Counted from the stretch's first letter, positions 10,335-19,917 are shown. The stretch is 64,000 nt of DNA from CADEFX01 sp050260355 (GCA_050260355.1 JBLNBZ010000043.1:1-64000); one strand, 5' to 3'. Numbers and translations are program-made. Notes: generated by a model from the letters alone, not told the origin.

Positions 10335-11516
10335 TCACCCTTCGCACCCCCACCCGTAGAGCCAGTCATAGCCGGCCATGACGCGTGGTCCGGGCAGGCT
10401 GCGCAGCATCGCATTGCGCGCCGCTGCGGCCACGCCCGACAGGTGGAAGATCTGCCCGTTGCGCCGTGAGGCTCTGCTGGTCCGCGCCGTGCGAAGCAGC
10501 CGCTTGCGCTCGTAGCACTCGAGCGCTCGCTCGATGTCACCTGCGCCTTCGCCAAGGCAGTCCGCCAGCGTTACCGCGTCCTCCAGCGCCATCGAGCCAC
10601 CCTGCGCCAGGAACGGCAGCACCGGATGCGCAGCATCGCCCAGCAGGGTGACGCGCCCTCTTGTCCACGATGCCAGCGGCTCCGCATCGTAGAGCGACCA
10701 GCGCCGCCAATCGTCAGCGCGGCGCAGCGCCTGTTGGAGTGGCGGAGCAAAGCGGTCGAGGCGTCGCATCAGCTCGCTGGCATCCGCCGGCGCAGCCCAA
10801 TCCTCGGCCTGCCAGTCATCGGCGATGATCACCACCATTGCGACCTCTCGGCCGGCACGCACGGGGTAGTGCACGACGTGGGCCTCGGGCGCGAGCCACA
10901 CGCCCGTGGTGCGCGTATCGAGCAGATTTGCAACGGCGGCGGAGTCGAGAACCGTGCGGCTGGCCGTTTTGCCGGAGAATCGGAGCTGCGGTGAGTCGAC
11001 GAGCTGCGCACGCAGGCTCGAATGCAGGCCGTCTGCCGCGATCAGGGCCACACCGTGCATCGCATCGCCTGAGGAGGCATGCAGCGTGACTGTCGTGCCG
11101 CTGGCCGAGAATCGCGATGCCTCGAACCCGGTCCGAATCTCGATCAGCGGCTCCTGCCTGACCCGTGCCAGCAGGGCCGCCTGCAAATCACGCCGGTGGG
11201 CCACCCAGTAGGGCGCGCCGTGCCGGGCCTCGATCCAGTCACCGAGCGGCAGTCGCGCAAGCTTCCGCCCCGAGTGCCCCTCGTGGACTACAATTGCGTC
11301 GGGCCTCCCGACGCTCGCAGCCAGCGCCCCGTCCGCGCCGAGCCGACGTAGCACCTGCACGCCGTTGGGCCCGATCTGTATGCCGGCTCCCGCTTCTGAG
11401 AATTCCTCGCGGCGCTCAAGCACGCACGCCGGGATGCCGCGCCGCGCCAGTGCCAGTGCCGCCGCGAGCCCCCCGATGCCACCTCCGGCGATGAGGACGG
11501 GGGCGGATCGCATCAT
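10335..11516 (-). CDS. FAD-dependent aromatic monooxygenase (salicylate hydroxylase-like)
   Basis: 393 residues. The N-terminal FAD loop LIAGGGIGGLAAALALARRG and the second FAD/ribose motif LLGDAAHPVLPFLAQGGSMA with the following LEDAVTLA are typical of group A flavoprotein hydroxylases such as salicylate 1-hydroxylase and 3-hydroxybenzoate 6-hydroxylase. Length is normal for the group. Two adjacent ATG codons are possible starts (11516 or 11513). It lies 16 bases after a zinc-finger gene in the same direction and is probably co-transcribed with it. The exact aromatic substrate cannot be read from sequence. Confidence 0.87.
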   Translation of the reverse strand: MMRSAPVLIAGGGIGGLAAALALARRGIPACVLERREEFSEAGAGIQIGPNGVQVLRRLGADGALAASVGRPDAIVVHEGHSGRKLARLPLGDWIEARHGAPYWVAHRRDLQAALLARVRQEPLIEIRTGFEASRFSASGTTVTLHASSGDAMHGVALIAADGLHSSLRAQLVDSPQLRFSGKTASRTVLDSAAVANLLDTRTTGVWLAPEAHVVHYPVRAGREVAMVVIIADDWQAEDWAAPADASELMRRLDRFAPPLQQALRRADDWRRWSLYDAEPLASWTRGRVTLLGDAAHPVLPFLAQGGSMALEDAVTLADCLGEGAGDIERALECYERKRLLRTARTSRASRRNGQIFHLSGVAAAARNAMLRSLPGPRVMAGYDWLYGWGCEG

Positions 11517-11532
11517 TCAGGGCCTGCGGCGT

Positions 11533-11784
11533 TCAGGCCGTCTCCTCGAGCGGCGAGGCAAGGCATCCCTTTGGCTCGGTTTGCTCCGGCGTGAGCCTGG
11601 CATCGTGCACATACAGAGTAGAGCAATAGGGGCAGAGGATCTGGCTGTCCGCGCCCATGTCAAGGTAGACGTGCGGGTGATCATGCGGCGGCCGTGCGCC
11701 CATGCACTTGAACTCCTTGACGCCAATGAAAATCTTTTCGACTCCGAGGTCGTTGGCGAAGTGCGGCACGACAGATGCGGCCAT
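11533..11784 (-). CDS. Zinc-finger (CHCC-type) small protein
   Basis: 83 residues. Zinc ligands are seen as a cysteine in EFKCMGARPPHDHPHVYLDMG and the pair in ILCPYCSTLYV, with conserved histidines between them, as in the CHCC zinc-finger family related to the NDUFS6 accessory subunit of complex I. Size is typical of this bacterial family. It sits directly upstream of the FAD monooxygenase gene and divergent from an alpha/beta hydrolase. Its role in these clusters is not established. Confidence 0.82.
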   Translation of the reverse strand: MAASVVPHFANDLGVEKIFIGVKEFKCMGARPPHDHPHVYLDMGADSQILCPYCSTLYVHDARLTPEQTEPKGCLASPLEETA

Positions 11785-11916
11785 GTGCAGCGGTCCCTAT
11801 GGGCTGGTCCAAGTCGCGGAACGGCGCACCATAGCCCCGCGCCGATCAGGATGGTAGGGGAGTGGCGTCGCATCGCGAGGGCGACACACTCTGGCAGGCA
11901 GTTGGGAGGCCCTACA

Positions 11917-12669
11917 GTGCCGGTTTTCGACTCCGATGGCATCGAGATTGCCTTCATCGATGAGGGCGCCGGCGACCCTGTTCTGCTGATTCATGGCTTT
12001 GCCTCGAGTGCCACCGTCAATTGGGTCGACCCCGGCTGGGTGCGCCACCTCAACCGCGAAGGATTCCGAACGATTGCGATCGACAACCGCGGACACGGCG
12101 CCAGCGCCAAGCTTTACTCCCCTGCCGACTATGGGACCGCCAAGATGGCCGAGGACGCGCGCCGGCTGCTCGATCATCTTGGCATCCCGCGCGCCGACGT
12201 CATGGGTTACTCGATGGGGACCCGCATCACGGCCTTTCTCGCCATCAATCACCCGGATCGGGTGCGAAGCGCGATCTTCGGCGGGCTGGGCGTCAATATG
12301 GTGCGGCCGATGGCGGGCACAGGCCCCATCGCTGCAGCGCTGGAGGCGCCCAGCATCGACGCCGTGACCAACCCGACCGCACGGACATTCCGTGCATTTG
12401 CGGATTCGACCAGGAGCGACCTCAAAGCGCTCGCGGCTTGCATTCGCGGCTCGCGTGATCCGATTGCGCCTGAGGATCTGCTCCGGATCACCTGCCCCGT
12501 GCTGGTGGCAGTGGGGAGCGATGATGTCATCGGAGGTTCGGCTGGCGATCTGGCTGCGCTCATCCCTGGAGCAGAAGCGCTGGTGATCGAGGGGCGCGAT
12601 CACATGAAAGCGGTCGGCGATCGGCACTACAAGGAGGGCGTTGTAGAGTTTCTCAGGCGGCGGCCGTAG
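11917..12669 (+). CDS. Alpha/beta hydrolase
   Basis: 250 residues from a GTG at 11917, chosen because GGGAGG lies seven bases upstream and the conserved opening PVFDSDGIEIAFIDEGAG follows; no ATG is nearby in frame. The alpha/beta hydrolase core is VLLIHGFASSATVNW (oxyanion region), nucleophile serine in MGYSMGTRI, and a C-terminal histidine in IEGRDHMKAVGD. It is divergent from the zinc-finger and monooxygenase pair across 132 bases, so the three may be regulated together. Confidence 0.85.
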   Translation: MPVFDSDGIEIAFIDEGAGDPVLLIHGFASSATVNWVDPGWVRHLNREGFRTIAIDNRGHGASAKLYSPADYGTAKMAEDARRLLDHLGIPRADVMGYSMGTRITAFLAINHPDRVRSAIFGGLGVNMVRPMAGTGPIAAALEAPSIDAVTNPTARTFRAFADSTRSDLKALAACIRGSRDPIAPEDLLRITCPVLVAVGSDDVIGGSAGDLAALIPGAEALVIEGRDHMKAVGDRHYKEGVVEFLRRRP

Positions 12670-13260
12670 ACGTCAGGAAGACCTTTGCAACGAAAAAGGC
12701 TCCCGCAAAGTCAGGCGCAAAATCCTCAAAGACAAACGCGGGGGCTTGTCCAGATCTCGCGCCTGAAAACTGCAGGAGCCGTTTACGCAATACTAGATAA
12801 GCGAACGCACTTTCGGGCACCACCAAGTTAGCAGCGCAACTTATCGGAGTCAGGCGGAAAAATGGCAATCGTGGCGGCCTGTGGATATCGGTGCAGATCG
12901 CCACTGTCTTGCACCGAATCGATCACGTTGACTTCGTTGCAGTACCCAAGCTTGGCCATCGCCACTTCGATTCAATCATAGATTGTCGCTTCAGCGATTT
13001 CTGGATTGCCGTGGCCCAAGCGAGGCGATAACCGCCCTAAATCCGGCCGCAAAGTCAATCGACATGCGGACTCGTCGCAATCAAAAGTAGTCGCCACCTC
13101 CGCGCCTCATAAGCATACGGACGCTGAAGGGGCCACTCCACCGTCGGCCGGCAGCGCATGGTCGGTGGACCTGCCGCGTGGACCGGACCAGCCCAATGCG
13201 GTTGTGGACAACGGCCACAGGGAGTGGTCTTCGGCCCCTGCCACCCGTGTCAGCCGGGCG
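12670..13260. other. 591-base stretch without a supported gene
   Basis: The stretch between the alpha/beta hydrolase and galU stop codons holds only short frames with no recognisable protein, such as one of 83 codons on the minus strand at 12653-12904. By eye its first half has more A and T than the flanking genes. No inverted repeat ends, transposase remnant or tRNA-like fold was found. It may be a decayed gene or simple spacer. Confidence 0.5.
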
Positions 13261-14145
13261 CTATACCAGCTTTTTGAGCTCCATTTTCAGAGCAGGTCCG
13301 ACATCATCGCGCTCGAGCGCATAGGCGATGTTGGCCAGCAGGAACCCGAGCTTCATGCCGCAGTCGTAGATCTTGCCGTCGAAGCGTACGGCGAAGAACG
13401 GCTGCGCCGGATCGCGCGCGAGCTCGATCATTGCGTCGGTGATCTGGATCTCACCGCCCGCGCCGCGCTGCTTGCGGGCCAGCAATCCGAAGATCTCGGG
13501 CTGCAGGATGTAGCGTCCCGTCACGTGCAGGTTCGATGGAGCCGTGCCAGGCGGTGGCTTCTCGACCATGCTCGTGATCGGCGACACCTTCGCCTTCGGA
13601 TCCTTCACGCCGACAATGCCGTAAAGGTGCGTTTGATCGTCGGGCACCGGCGACACCGCCACATGATTGCCGCCGTGCTCCTGATAGGCCTCGATCATCT
13701 CGCTCAGGCAGGGCTTTGCGGCGTGGTGCAGCATGTCCGGCAGCAGCAGCGCAAACGGCTCGTCGCCGACGATCGCGCGCGCGCACCAAACCGCATGACC
13801 GAGCCCCAGCGGCGCCTGCTGGCGCGTGAAGCTCGTCTGGCCGGCCTCGGGCAGCTCCGCCGCGAGCTGGCTCAGCTCCTTGGTCTTGCCGCGATCGGCC
13901 AGCGTCCGCTCCAGCTCGAACTGGCTGTCGAAGTGGTCCTCGATCACCGCCTTGTTGCGGCCCGTGACGAAAATGAAGTGCTCGATGCCGGCGGCACGCG
14001 CCTCATCGACGACATGCTGGATGACCGGCCGGTCGACCACCGTCAGCATCTCCTTGGGAACCGCCTTGGTCGCGGGCAGAAAGCGCGTGCCGAGACCCGC
14101 AACCGGGAACACGGCCTTGCGGATGCGTCGGGCTGACGTTGGCAT
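13261..14145 (-). CDS. galU: UTP-glucose-1-phosphate uridylyltransferase
   Basis: 294 residues, normal for bacterial GalU. The N-terminal nucleotide loop FPVAGLGTRFLPATKAVPKEM is diagnostic, followed by VDRPVIQHVVDEARAAGI and FVTGRNKAVIEDHFD. The enzyme makes UDP-glucose, precursor of lipopolysaccharide sugars, exopolysaccharide and membrane-derived glucans. It is divergent from galE across 147 bases, so UDP-glucose synthesis and its epimerisation are genetically paired. Confidence 0.95.
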   Translation of the reverse strand: MPTSARRIRKAVFPVAGLGTRFLPATKAVPKEMLTVVDRPVIQHVVDEARAAGIEHFIFVTGRNKAVIEDHFDSQFELERTLADRGKTKELSQLAAELPEAGQTSFTRQQAPLGLGHAVWCARAIVGDEPFALLLPDMLHHAAKPCLSEMIEAYQEHGGNHVAVSPVPDDQTHLYGIVGVKDPKAKVSPITSMVEKPPPGTAPSNLHVTGRYILQPEIFGLLARKQRGAGGEIQITDAMIELARDPAQPFFAVRFDGKIYDCGMKLGFLLANIAYALERDDVGPALKMELKKLV

Positions 14146-14292
14146 GCTTTTGCTCCCGCTTCTTACTTCACGACGTACGAAAAGGCTTATGATGCGCCAT
14201 TGGCGGTTTATTCACGTCGTAGAGCGTACTGACAATATGGATTGGTTCGCAACGCGGCGTAGCAGAGCGGGCGTCGCGACAAAGGGAACAAA

Positions 14293-15315
14293 ATGGCAAT
14301 TCTGGTGACAGGCGGTGCCGGATACATCGGCAGTCACATGGTCCTCGAGCTGCTCGACGCCGGCGAGCAGGTCGTCGTGCTGGACAACCTGTCGACCGGG
14401 TTCCGCACGGCGGTGGCCAAGCCCGCGCACCTCATTGTTGGCGATGCCGGCGACGAGTCGCTGGCGCGGCTTGTGCTCGGCCGCCACAAGATCGAGGCGA
14501 TCATCCACTTTGCAGGCTCCATCGTCGTGCCAGATTCGGTTGCCGACCCGCTCGGCTACTACCACAACAACACGGTCAAATCGCGCGCGCTGATCGCGGC
14601 GGCCGTTGAGGCTGGCGTCAAGAGCTTCATCTTTTCGTCTACCGCTGCCGTATACGGCAACCCGCAGCAGATCCCGGTACCCGAAAGCGCACCGCTGGCG
14701 CCGCTCTCCCCCTACGGGTCGTCCAAAATGATGACCGAGATCATGCTGGCCGACGCGGCAAAGGCGCACGATCTGCGCTACGTCGCGCTGCGCTACTTCA
14801 ACGTGGCCGGGGCGGACCCTCAGGGTCGATCCGGGCAGTCCACGCGCAACGCCACGCATCTCATCAAGGTCGCTTGCGAGGCAGCCTTGGGCAAACGTGA
14901 GCGCATGCAGGTGTTCGGAACCGACTATCCGACACCGGACGGAACCTGCGTGCGCGATTACATTCACGTCAAGGACCTGGCCCGCGCGCATCTGGCGGCC
15001 TTACGCCACCTGCGTGGCGGGGGCACGTCCGACGTCTTCAACTGCGGCTATTCCAGGGGCTACTCGGTGCTGGAGGTGGTCGAGGCGGTCAAACGCGTCT
15101 CCGGTCGCGATTTCGAGGTGGTTCTGGCCGGCCGGCGCCCTGGCGATCCGGCGACGATCGTCGCTTGCTCGGCCAAAATCCGCTCGGCATTGGGCTGGAA
15201 GCCCGAGCTGGACGATCTCGACAGGATCGTCGCGCATGCTCTGGCGTGGGAAGCGAGATTGCCGCTCGCCTCCGCGCCGGAGGCCGCAAATCCGCCCGGA
15301 AGTCGCGTCATCTAG
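14293..15315 (+). CDS. galE: UDP-glucose 4-epimerase
   Basis: 340 residues, standard for GalE. The NAD loop VTGGAGYIGSHMVLEL opens the protein; FSSTAAVYGNP and YGSSKMMTE (YxxxK catalytic pair) follow, and VRDYIHVKDLARAH is the usual C-terminal block. It interconverts UDP-glucose and UDP-galactose. The start has an upstream GGGA element and the family's usual MAILVTGG opening. It is divergent from galU. Confidence 0.94.
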   Translation: MAILVTGGAGYIGSHMVLELLDAGEQVVVLDNLSTGFRTAVAKPAHLIVGDAGDESLARLVLGRHKIEAIIHFAGSIVVPDSVADPLGYYHNNTVKSRALIAAAVEAGVKSFIFSSTAAVYGNPQQIPVPESAPLAPLSPYGSSKMMTEIMLADAAKAHDLRYVALRYFNVAGADPQGRSGQSTRNATHLIKVACEAALGKRERMQVFGTDYPTPDGTCVRDYIHVKDLARAHLAALRHLRGGGTSDVFNCGYSRGYSVLEVVEAVKRVSGRDFEVVLAGRRPGDPATIVACSAKIRSALGWKPELDDLDRIVAHALAWEARLPLASAPEAANPPGSRVI

Positions 15316-15373
15316 TGTCAGACCAACGGCGTCGCATGCCGCGCTTTTGTCGCGGGTGGAGGAGCAGCGCGCA

Positions 15374-16675
15374 GTGGTGAGGGCGGGAGGAGTGATCTTT
15401 GCAGGGCAACGCCTGATCGAGGCGTGTGCGGCCGTGGTCCGCCGCGTTTCGCGGTCGGTTGTGGTCGTCGTCGCCCTTGCTGGTCTTGCCCCTGCGCCGG
15501 CCGCATCGGCCAACCAGGACTTCCGCCGCTGGGTGGAGGAGCTGTGGCCCGAGGCAAAGGCTCTCGGCGTCTCCCGGCAGACCTACGACGCCGCCTTCAA
15601 GGATGTGCAGCCCGACCTCACGCTGCCCGACCTCATCCTGCCGGGGCAAAAGCGGCCCGCGGGCAACGATCAGCCCGAGTTCTCCAAAACTCCGGTGGAG
15701 TATCTGGACTCCAACCACCTCAGTCGCTTGACCGCGCAGGGCCGCGAGTTGCTCGCGCGGCACGCGGCGACGCTTGCCAGGATCGAGCGCGAAATCGGCG
15801 TGGAGCGCCACATCGTGCTTGCGATCTGGGGTCGGGAGACCGCGTTCGGCAGCCACAAGGTGGGTTACGATGCGATCCGGGCTTTGGCCACGCAGGCCTA
15901 TCTCGGACGGCGCAAGGAGCTGTTCCGCACCGAGCTGCTCTCGGCGCTGAGGATGCTGCAGGATAACGCCATCTCCCGGGAGAACATGCGCTCCTCCTGG
16001 GCCGGCGCCATGGGCCTGACGCAGTTCATGCCCAGCGAATTCTACACCAGTGCCGTCGACATGGACGGGGACGGCAGAAAGGACATCTGGCACTCGCTGC
16101 CGGACGCGCTGGGCTCGGCGGCGATGCAGCTCAAGCAGAAGGGCTGGGTCACGGGCCAGCCTTGGGCCTACGAGGTGCTCCTTCCGGCGGGGGCGAGCTG
16201 CCTGTGGGAAGGCATTCCGCAGGGCCGGCCCGTTCGCGAGTGGGTGCGCCTCGGCGTGGCGCGCGCCGACGGCAAGCCCATCGATCCGGCTCGCTTCGAG
16301 GACAGGGCCTTCCTCATCATGCCGGCAGGGCGCCAGGGACCGGCGTTCCTTGCGTTCGAGAATTACCTGGTGATCAAGCGCTACAACATGTCCGACCTTT
16401 ATGTCCTGTTCGTCGGCCATCTCGCTGATCGCATTGCCGGCGGAGGCGAGTTCCGGACGCCCTGGAGCCCCATCCGCCAGCTCCCCAATCGCGACATCGA
16501 GGAGATTCAGAGCCGGTTGAAGACGCTGGGCTACGATGTCGAGAAGGTCGACGGCCGAGCCGGCATGAACACGCGCAACCAGATCGGGGCCTATCAGAAG
16601 GCGAGCCGCATGGCGATCGACTGCTGGCCCTCGGAGGCCGTGCTCAAAGCCTTGCGCCAGGTGGCATCACAATGA
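15374..16675 (+). CDS. Lytic murein transglycosylase (MltB/SLT_2 type) with peptidoglycan-binding domain, paralogue 1
   Basis: 433 residues if the GTG at 15374 is used; it has a strong GGAGGAG site nine bases upstream, while the GTG codons at 15377 and 15392 are also possible. An N-terminal hydrophobic signal ends near PAASA. The SLT_2 catalytic domain contains E155 in WGRETAFGS and SWAGAMGLTQFMPS. A C-terminal peptidoglycan-binding-1 domain starts near EEIQSRLKTLGYDVEKVDG. It cleaves the glycan strand to form 1,6-anhydro-muropeptides in the periplasm. The stop overlaps the next transglycosylase start by four bases. Confidence 0.9.
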   Translation: MVRAGGVIFAGQRLIEACAAVVRRVSRSVVVVVALAGLAPAPAASANQDFRRWVEELWPEAKALGVSRQTYDAAFKDVQPDLTLPDLILPGQKRPAGNDQPEFSKTPVEYLDSNHLSRLTAQGRELLARHAATLARIEREIGVERHIVLAIWGRETAFGSHKVGYDAIRALATQAYLGRRKELFRTELLSALRMLQDNAISRENMRSSWAGAMGLTQFMPSEFYTSAVDMDGDGRKDIWHSLPDALGSAAMQLKQKGWVTGQPWAYEVLLPAGASCLWEGIPQGRPVREWVRLGVARADGKPIDPARFEDRAFLIMPAGRQGPAFLAFENYLVIKRYNMSDLYVLFVGHLADRIAGGGEFRTPWSPIRQLPNRDIEEIQSRLKTLGYDVEKVDGRAGMNTRNQIGAYQKASRMAIDCWPSEAVLKALRQVASQ

Positions 16676-17982
16676 GCGCCCGTCGCTCAAATCCGTTCGG
16701 GGCGATCGCCGCGACCGTTGCGGCCCTTATCTGCTGTGGGCAGCCGCATCCGTCGGAGGCACAGACCCGGACCAGCACGTCGCCGGAGATCGCGACGTTC
16801 GTGCCTCGGCCGCCGCAGCAGCAGTCCCCGGCCGCCGACGCCAATGCCGGGGAGTTTCAGGCTTTCCTCGCCGCACTCTGGCCCGAAGCCGCAGCGCGCG
16901 GCATTTCGCGCGCCACCTTCGACCAGGTCTTGCGCGACGTCACCCTGGACCAGGAGGTTCTGAGCCACCTGGAGAACCAGCCCGAGCACACCAAGTCCGC
17001 GTCGGAATACATGCGCCAGCTCGTGTCTCCCCTCCGCATTGAGGCGGGGCGGAGCAAGCTCGCCGAGCTGAGGCCCCTGCTGGCGAGGATCGAGGCTGCC
17101 TTTGGGGTCGACAGGCACGTTGTGCTGGCCATATGGGGCGTGGAATCGAGCTTCGGCACGGCCATGGGCGGGAGGCCGGTCGTCCGCTCGCTTGCGACCT
17201 TGGCGTTCGGAGACCGCCGCCGCCCGCAATATTGGCGCGGCGAGCTTCTCACCACCCTCAAGGTCCTGCAGCGCGGCGAGGTTACCGCAGAGCAGATGGT
17301 GGGCTCATGGGCCGGCGCCATGGGTCACACGCAGTTCATGCCGGCGAGCTATGCCGCCCACGCCGTCGATTTCGACGCCGACAGACGCCGTGACATCTGG
17401 AGCTCGGTACCGGACGCACTAGCGTCGACGGCGAGCTATCTGAAAGCTTCCGGCTGGCTGGTCGGAGAACCCTGGGGCTACGAGGCAGTGCTTCCGCCCC
17501 GCTTCGATTGCGCGCACGCGGATCCCGCAGTTTCGCATTCGCTGTTCGAATGGCTGGAGCTCGGCGTGCGGCCGCCGCCCGGCCGCACGTTCCTGCCGAC
17601 GGCCCGCCCGCTGCAGCTGATCCTCCCGGCTGGGGCCCGCGGCCCCGCCTTCCTGGTGACGCGCAACTTCCGGGCGATCCTCAGATACAACAGCTCGACG
17701 CTCTATGCTCTCGCGGTCGGCCATCTCGCCGACCGGCTCGCCGGGGCACCGGAGCTGGCGACCAAATGGCCGGCCGACGATCGTGCGCTCGACAGGGCCG
17801 AACGCATGGAGCTGCAGCAGCGCCTTTTGGCATTGGGCCTCGATGCCGGCGACATCGACGGCGTGATCGGCGGGCAGACCCGAGCGGCGATTCGTGTTTT
17901 CCAGCGCTCGAGCGGCCTTCCGACCGATGGCCATCCTGGTCCCGCCCTGCTCGACGCCCTGCGCCGCGCCCAGCGCTCATGA
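16672..17982 (+). CDS. Lytic murein transglycosylase (MltB/SLT_2 type) with peptidoglycan-binding domain, paralogue 2
   Basis: 436 residues with a cleavable-looking N-terminus and a Pro/Gln-rich spacer before the SLT_2 domain. Catalytic glutamate E158 is in IWGVESSFGT, and SWAGAMGHTQFMPASY follows. The C-terminal peptidoglycan-binding domain (LQQRLLALGLDAGDIDGVIG) is intact. It overlaps paralogue 1 by four bases (ATGA) and precedes the SGNH protein by 61, so the three are likely one transcript. Two adjacent, diverged copies imply an old duplication. Confidence 0.92.
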   Translation: MSARRSNPFGAIAATVAALICCGQPHPSEAQTRTSTSPEIATFVPRPPQQQSPAADANAGEFQAFLAALWPEAAARGISRATFDQVLRDVTLDQEVLSHLENQPEHTKSASEYMRQLVSPLRIEAGRSKLAELRPLLARIEAAFGVDRHVVLAIWGVESSFGTAMGGRPVVRSLATLAFGDRRRPQYWRGELLTTLKVLQRGEVTAEQMVGSWAGAMGHTQFMPASYAAHAVDFDADRRRDIWSSVPDALASTASYLKASGWLVGEPWGYEAVLPPRFDCAHADPAVSHSLFEWLELGVRPPPGRTFLPTARPLQLILPAGARGPAFLVTRNFRAILRYNSSTLYALAVGHLADRLAGAPELATKWPADDRALDRAERMELQQRLLALGLDAGDIDGVIGGQTRAAIRVFQRSSGLPTDGHPGPALLDALRRAQRS

Positions 17983-18043
17983 CGGTGAATGTCGCGCTGA
18001 GGCGGTCTTGTGACTGGCAGCGCAGGAGAGTAGGAAGGACCGG

Positions 18044-19519
18044 ATGTCGAGAACCATCTGGTCTTTCGAACGAGGCCTCGGACGCGCGCGCAATGTAGCG
18101 GGCTGGTCGCGGCTCGGTGCTGCGACTTTCGTGGTGCTGGCGGCGACGCTGTTAGCCTGTCCCCGTGTCGACGCGCAGGACGCCATTTCGGGGTCGAGCT
18201 ATGTCACCCCGTTCCCCGATAACGACGTCTATCGGCTGCAGGTCTACGGAGACAGCCTCGCGGAGGGGCTGCTCAGCGGGCTCAATGATGCCTTCACCGG
18301 CGACACGCGCCTCCAGATTCAGCGCAGTCGCCACGCCTTGAACGGACTGTTGCGCAACGAGTTCGACGAGGACTTGCGGACGATCGAAGGCAACCTCGCG
18401 CGGCTGCCCATGCATATCGCCGTGGTCATGGTCGGCATCTATGACCGCAACTCCTGGCGTCCGCCTCAGGGTGGGCGGCGCGCTATGGTGGGCTCGGAGG
18501 AGTGGAAGGCCGAGTACAGTCGCCGCGTCGACCGCCTGATGAAGATGTTCAAGGCCAAGAACGTCGCACTCTACTGGGTCGGGCTGCCGATCATGCGGCG
18601 GACCGAGCTGAGCGACGAGATGCAGATGCTCAACGAGCTCGTGCGCGAGCGGGCCTATGTCAACGGCCAGAAGTTCATCGATGTGTTCTCACAGTTCGCG
18701 GACGAGAACGGCGGATATAGCAATTACGGACCCGACGTGGACGGCAAGGCGCGCCTGCTGCGCGAAGCCGACGGTGTGCACTTTACCCAGGCTGGCTCTC
18801 GCAAGCTTGCCTACTTCCTGGAGCGAGAGCTGCGGCGCGATCTCAATCAGGCCAAGGCGGAGCGCACCATTCCGCTTGCGGGCTCGGAGGCCGAGCAGAA
18901 GCGTATTCGCCCGGCCAAAGCCGCGACGGCGACGGCAGGAGCGGCCGGGACCGGAACGTCGGTCGTGCCCAAGGCTTCCACGCCTGCCGCCAAGGACAGC
19001 AAACCGCAGCAGGGTGACAGGGCCGGATCTCCTGCCAGGTCGTCGACCGGAGACGCGGGCGGTCAAGGCGACGTCCGCGCCGACAACGCGCGCGTCACGC
19101 TCAAGTCGATGGGCTCGGGCGGCAAGGAAGAGAGCGTGACGATCGATATCGTGCGGCCGGCGATCCCGGCGTCCATCCTTGCGGTCATCACCAGGCGCGA
19201 GTCGCCTGATCGCGCCAGCCAGATCGGCGATTCGATCACCGCTGACATCGGTGGCGGACTGACGGTCGTCAGCTCTGTCACGCTGACCGGGGATGCCCTC
19301 TCCGGCGACCGGCGCCGCCTGCCGCCGACACAGACACCCTACTATCGCGTTCTGGTCAAAGGTGAGCGCCTCGCCCCGAAGCCCGGGCGCGCTGACGATT
19401 TCTCGTGGCCGAAGCCCGAGCCGCCGCCTATCGATGCGAGCGCCTTTGCGCCGCGACCGTCGACTCCCATCAAGCTGGCACCTGCCAAGGCGCGGCGTAC
19501 CGCAGCACCAAACGGTTGA
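18044..19519 (+). CDS. Exported SGNH-hydrolase-like protein (DUF459)
   Basis: 491 residues. The N-terminus has a basic segment and a hydrophobic stretch ending near PRVDAQ, a likely signal or anchor. The SGNH core starts with VYGDSLAEGLLSGL (nucleophile serine near residue 70), and DGVHFTQAGSRKLAYFLE carries the Asp-x-x-His pair. The last 200 residues are Ala/Pro/Ser-rich and low in complexity. DUF459 proteins are related to O-acetyl esterases acting on polysaccharide or peptidoglycan. Linkage to two transglycosylases suggests a peptidoglycan substrate; that is inferred. Confidence 0.8.
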   Translation: MSRTIWSFERGLGRARNVAGWSRLGAATFVVLAATLLACPRVDAQDAISGSSYVTPFPDNDVYRLQVYGDSLAEGLLSGLNDAFTGDTRLQIQRSRHALNGLLRNEFDEDLRTIEGNLARLPMHIAVVMVGIYDRNSWRPPQGGRRAMVGSEEWKAEYSRRVDRLMKMFKAKNVALYWVGLPIMRRTELSDEMQMLNELVRERAYVNGQKFIDVFSQFADENGGYSNYGPDVDGKARLLREADGVHFTQAGSRKLAYFLERELRRDLNQAKAERTIPLAGSEAEQKRIRPAKAATATAGAAGTGTSVVPKASTPAAKDSKPQQGDRAGSPARSSTGDAGGQGDVRADNARVTLKSMGSGGKEESVTIDIVRPAIPASILAVITRRESPDRASQIGDSITADIGGGLTVVSSVTLTGDALSGDRRRLPPTQTPYYRVLVKGERLAPKPGRADDFSWPKPEPPPIDASAFAPRPSTPIKLAPAKARRTAAPNG

Positions 19520-19530
19520 CGCCGTCTGCT

Positions 19531-19917
19531 TCAGCTTACCGCGACTTCCTTGCGATTGGGCCGTCTGCGCGCCCGCTCGCGCTTGGCCGGATGCTTGATC
19601 TTGGCCGCCGCCTCGTCGAGCCGCCTGCGCGCCGCCGCAAACGCATCTCGAATGCTGGTGGAAAGATCGGTGCGCGTCTGCTCAGGCTCGGGCTCGTTGC
19701 ACACGACCAGCGGCTTCTGCCCTGGCAGGAGAAGCTCGATCTTCACGTGGAAGACCTTGGCGGTCAGCGTGTGCTTGCGCGGCGTTTCGATGACGACGCG
19801 CGCGTGCATGATACGATCGAAATGATGTTGAAGCCTGTTGAACTTATCCCGGATGCGCGCCTCGACGGCATCGCTCCTCTCGAGGCCATGGAAGGAGATC
19901 TCGAGCGGCGTGCTCAT
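19531..19917 (-). CDS. Ribosome hibernation-promoting factor/RaiA-family protein (short form)
   Basis: 128 residues. The N-terminus LEISFHGLERSDAVEARIRDKF and VVIETPRKHTLTAKVFHVKIEL match the beta-alpha-beta HPF/RaiA fold that binds the decoding region of stalled ribosomes. The long-form C-terminal dimerisation domain is missing; instead there is a basic tail rich in Arg and Lys (KHPAKRERARRRPNRKEV). It ends 11 bases from the convergent SGNH gene. It could be a specialised paralogue of a full-length HPF elsewhere. Confidence 0.75.
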   Translation of the reverse strand: MSTPLEISFHGLERSDAVEARIRDKFNRLQHHFDRIMHARVVIETPRKHTLTAKVFHVKIELLLPGQKPLVVCNEPEPEQTRTDLSTSIRDAFAAARRRLDEAAAKIKHPAKRERARRRPNRKEVAVS

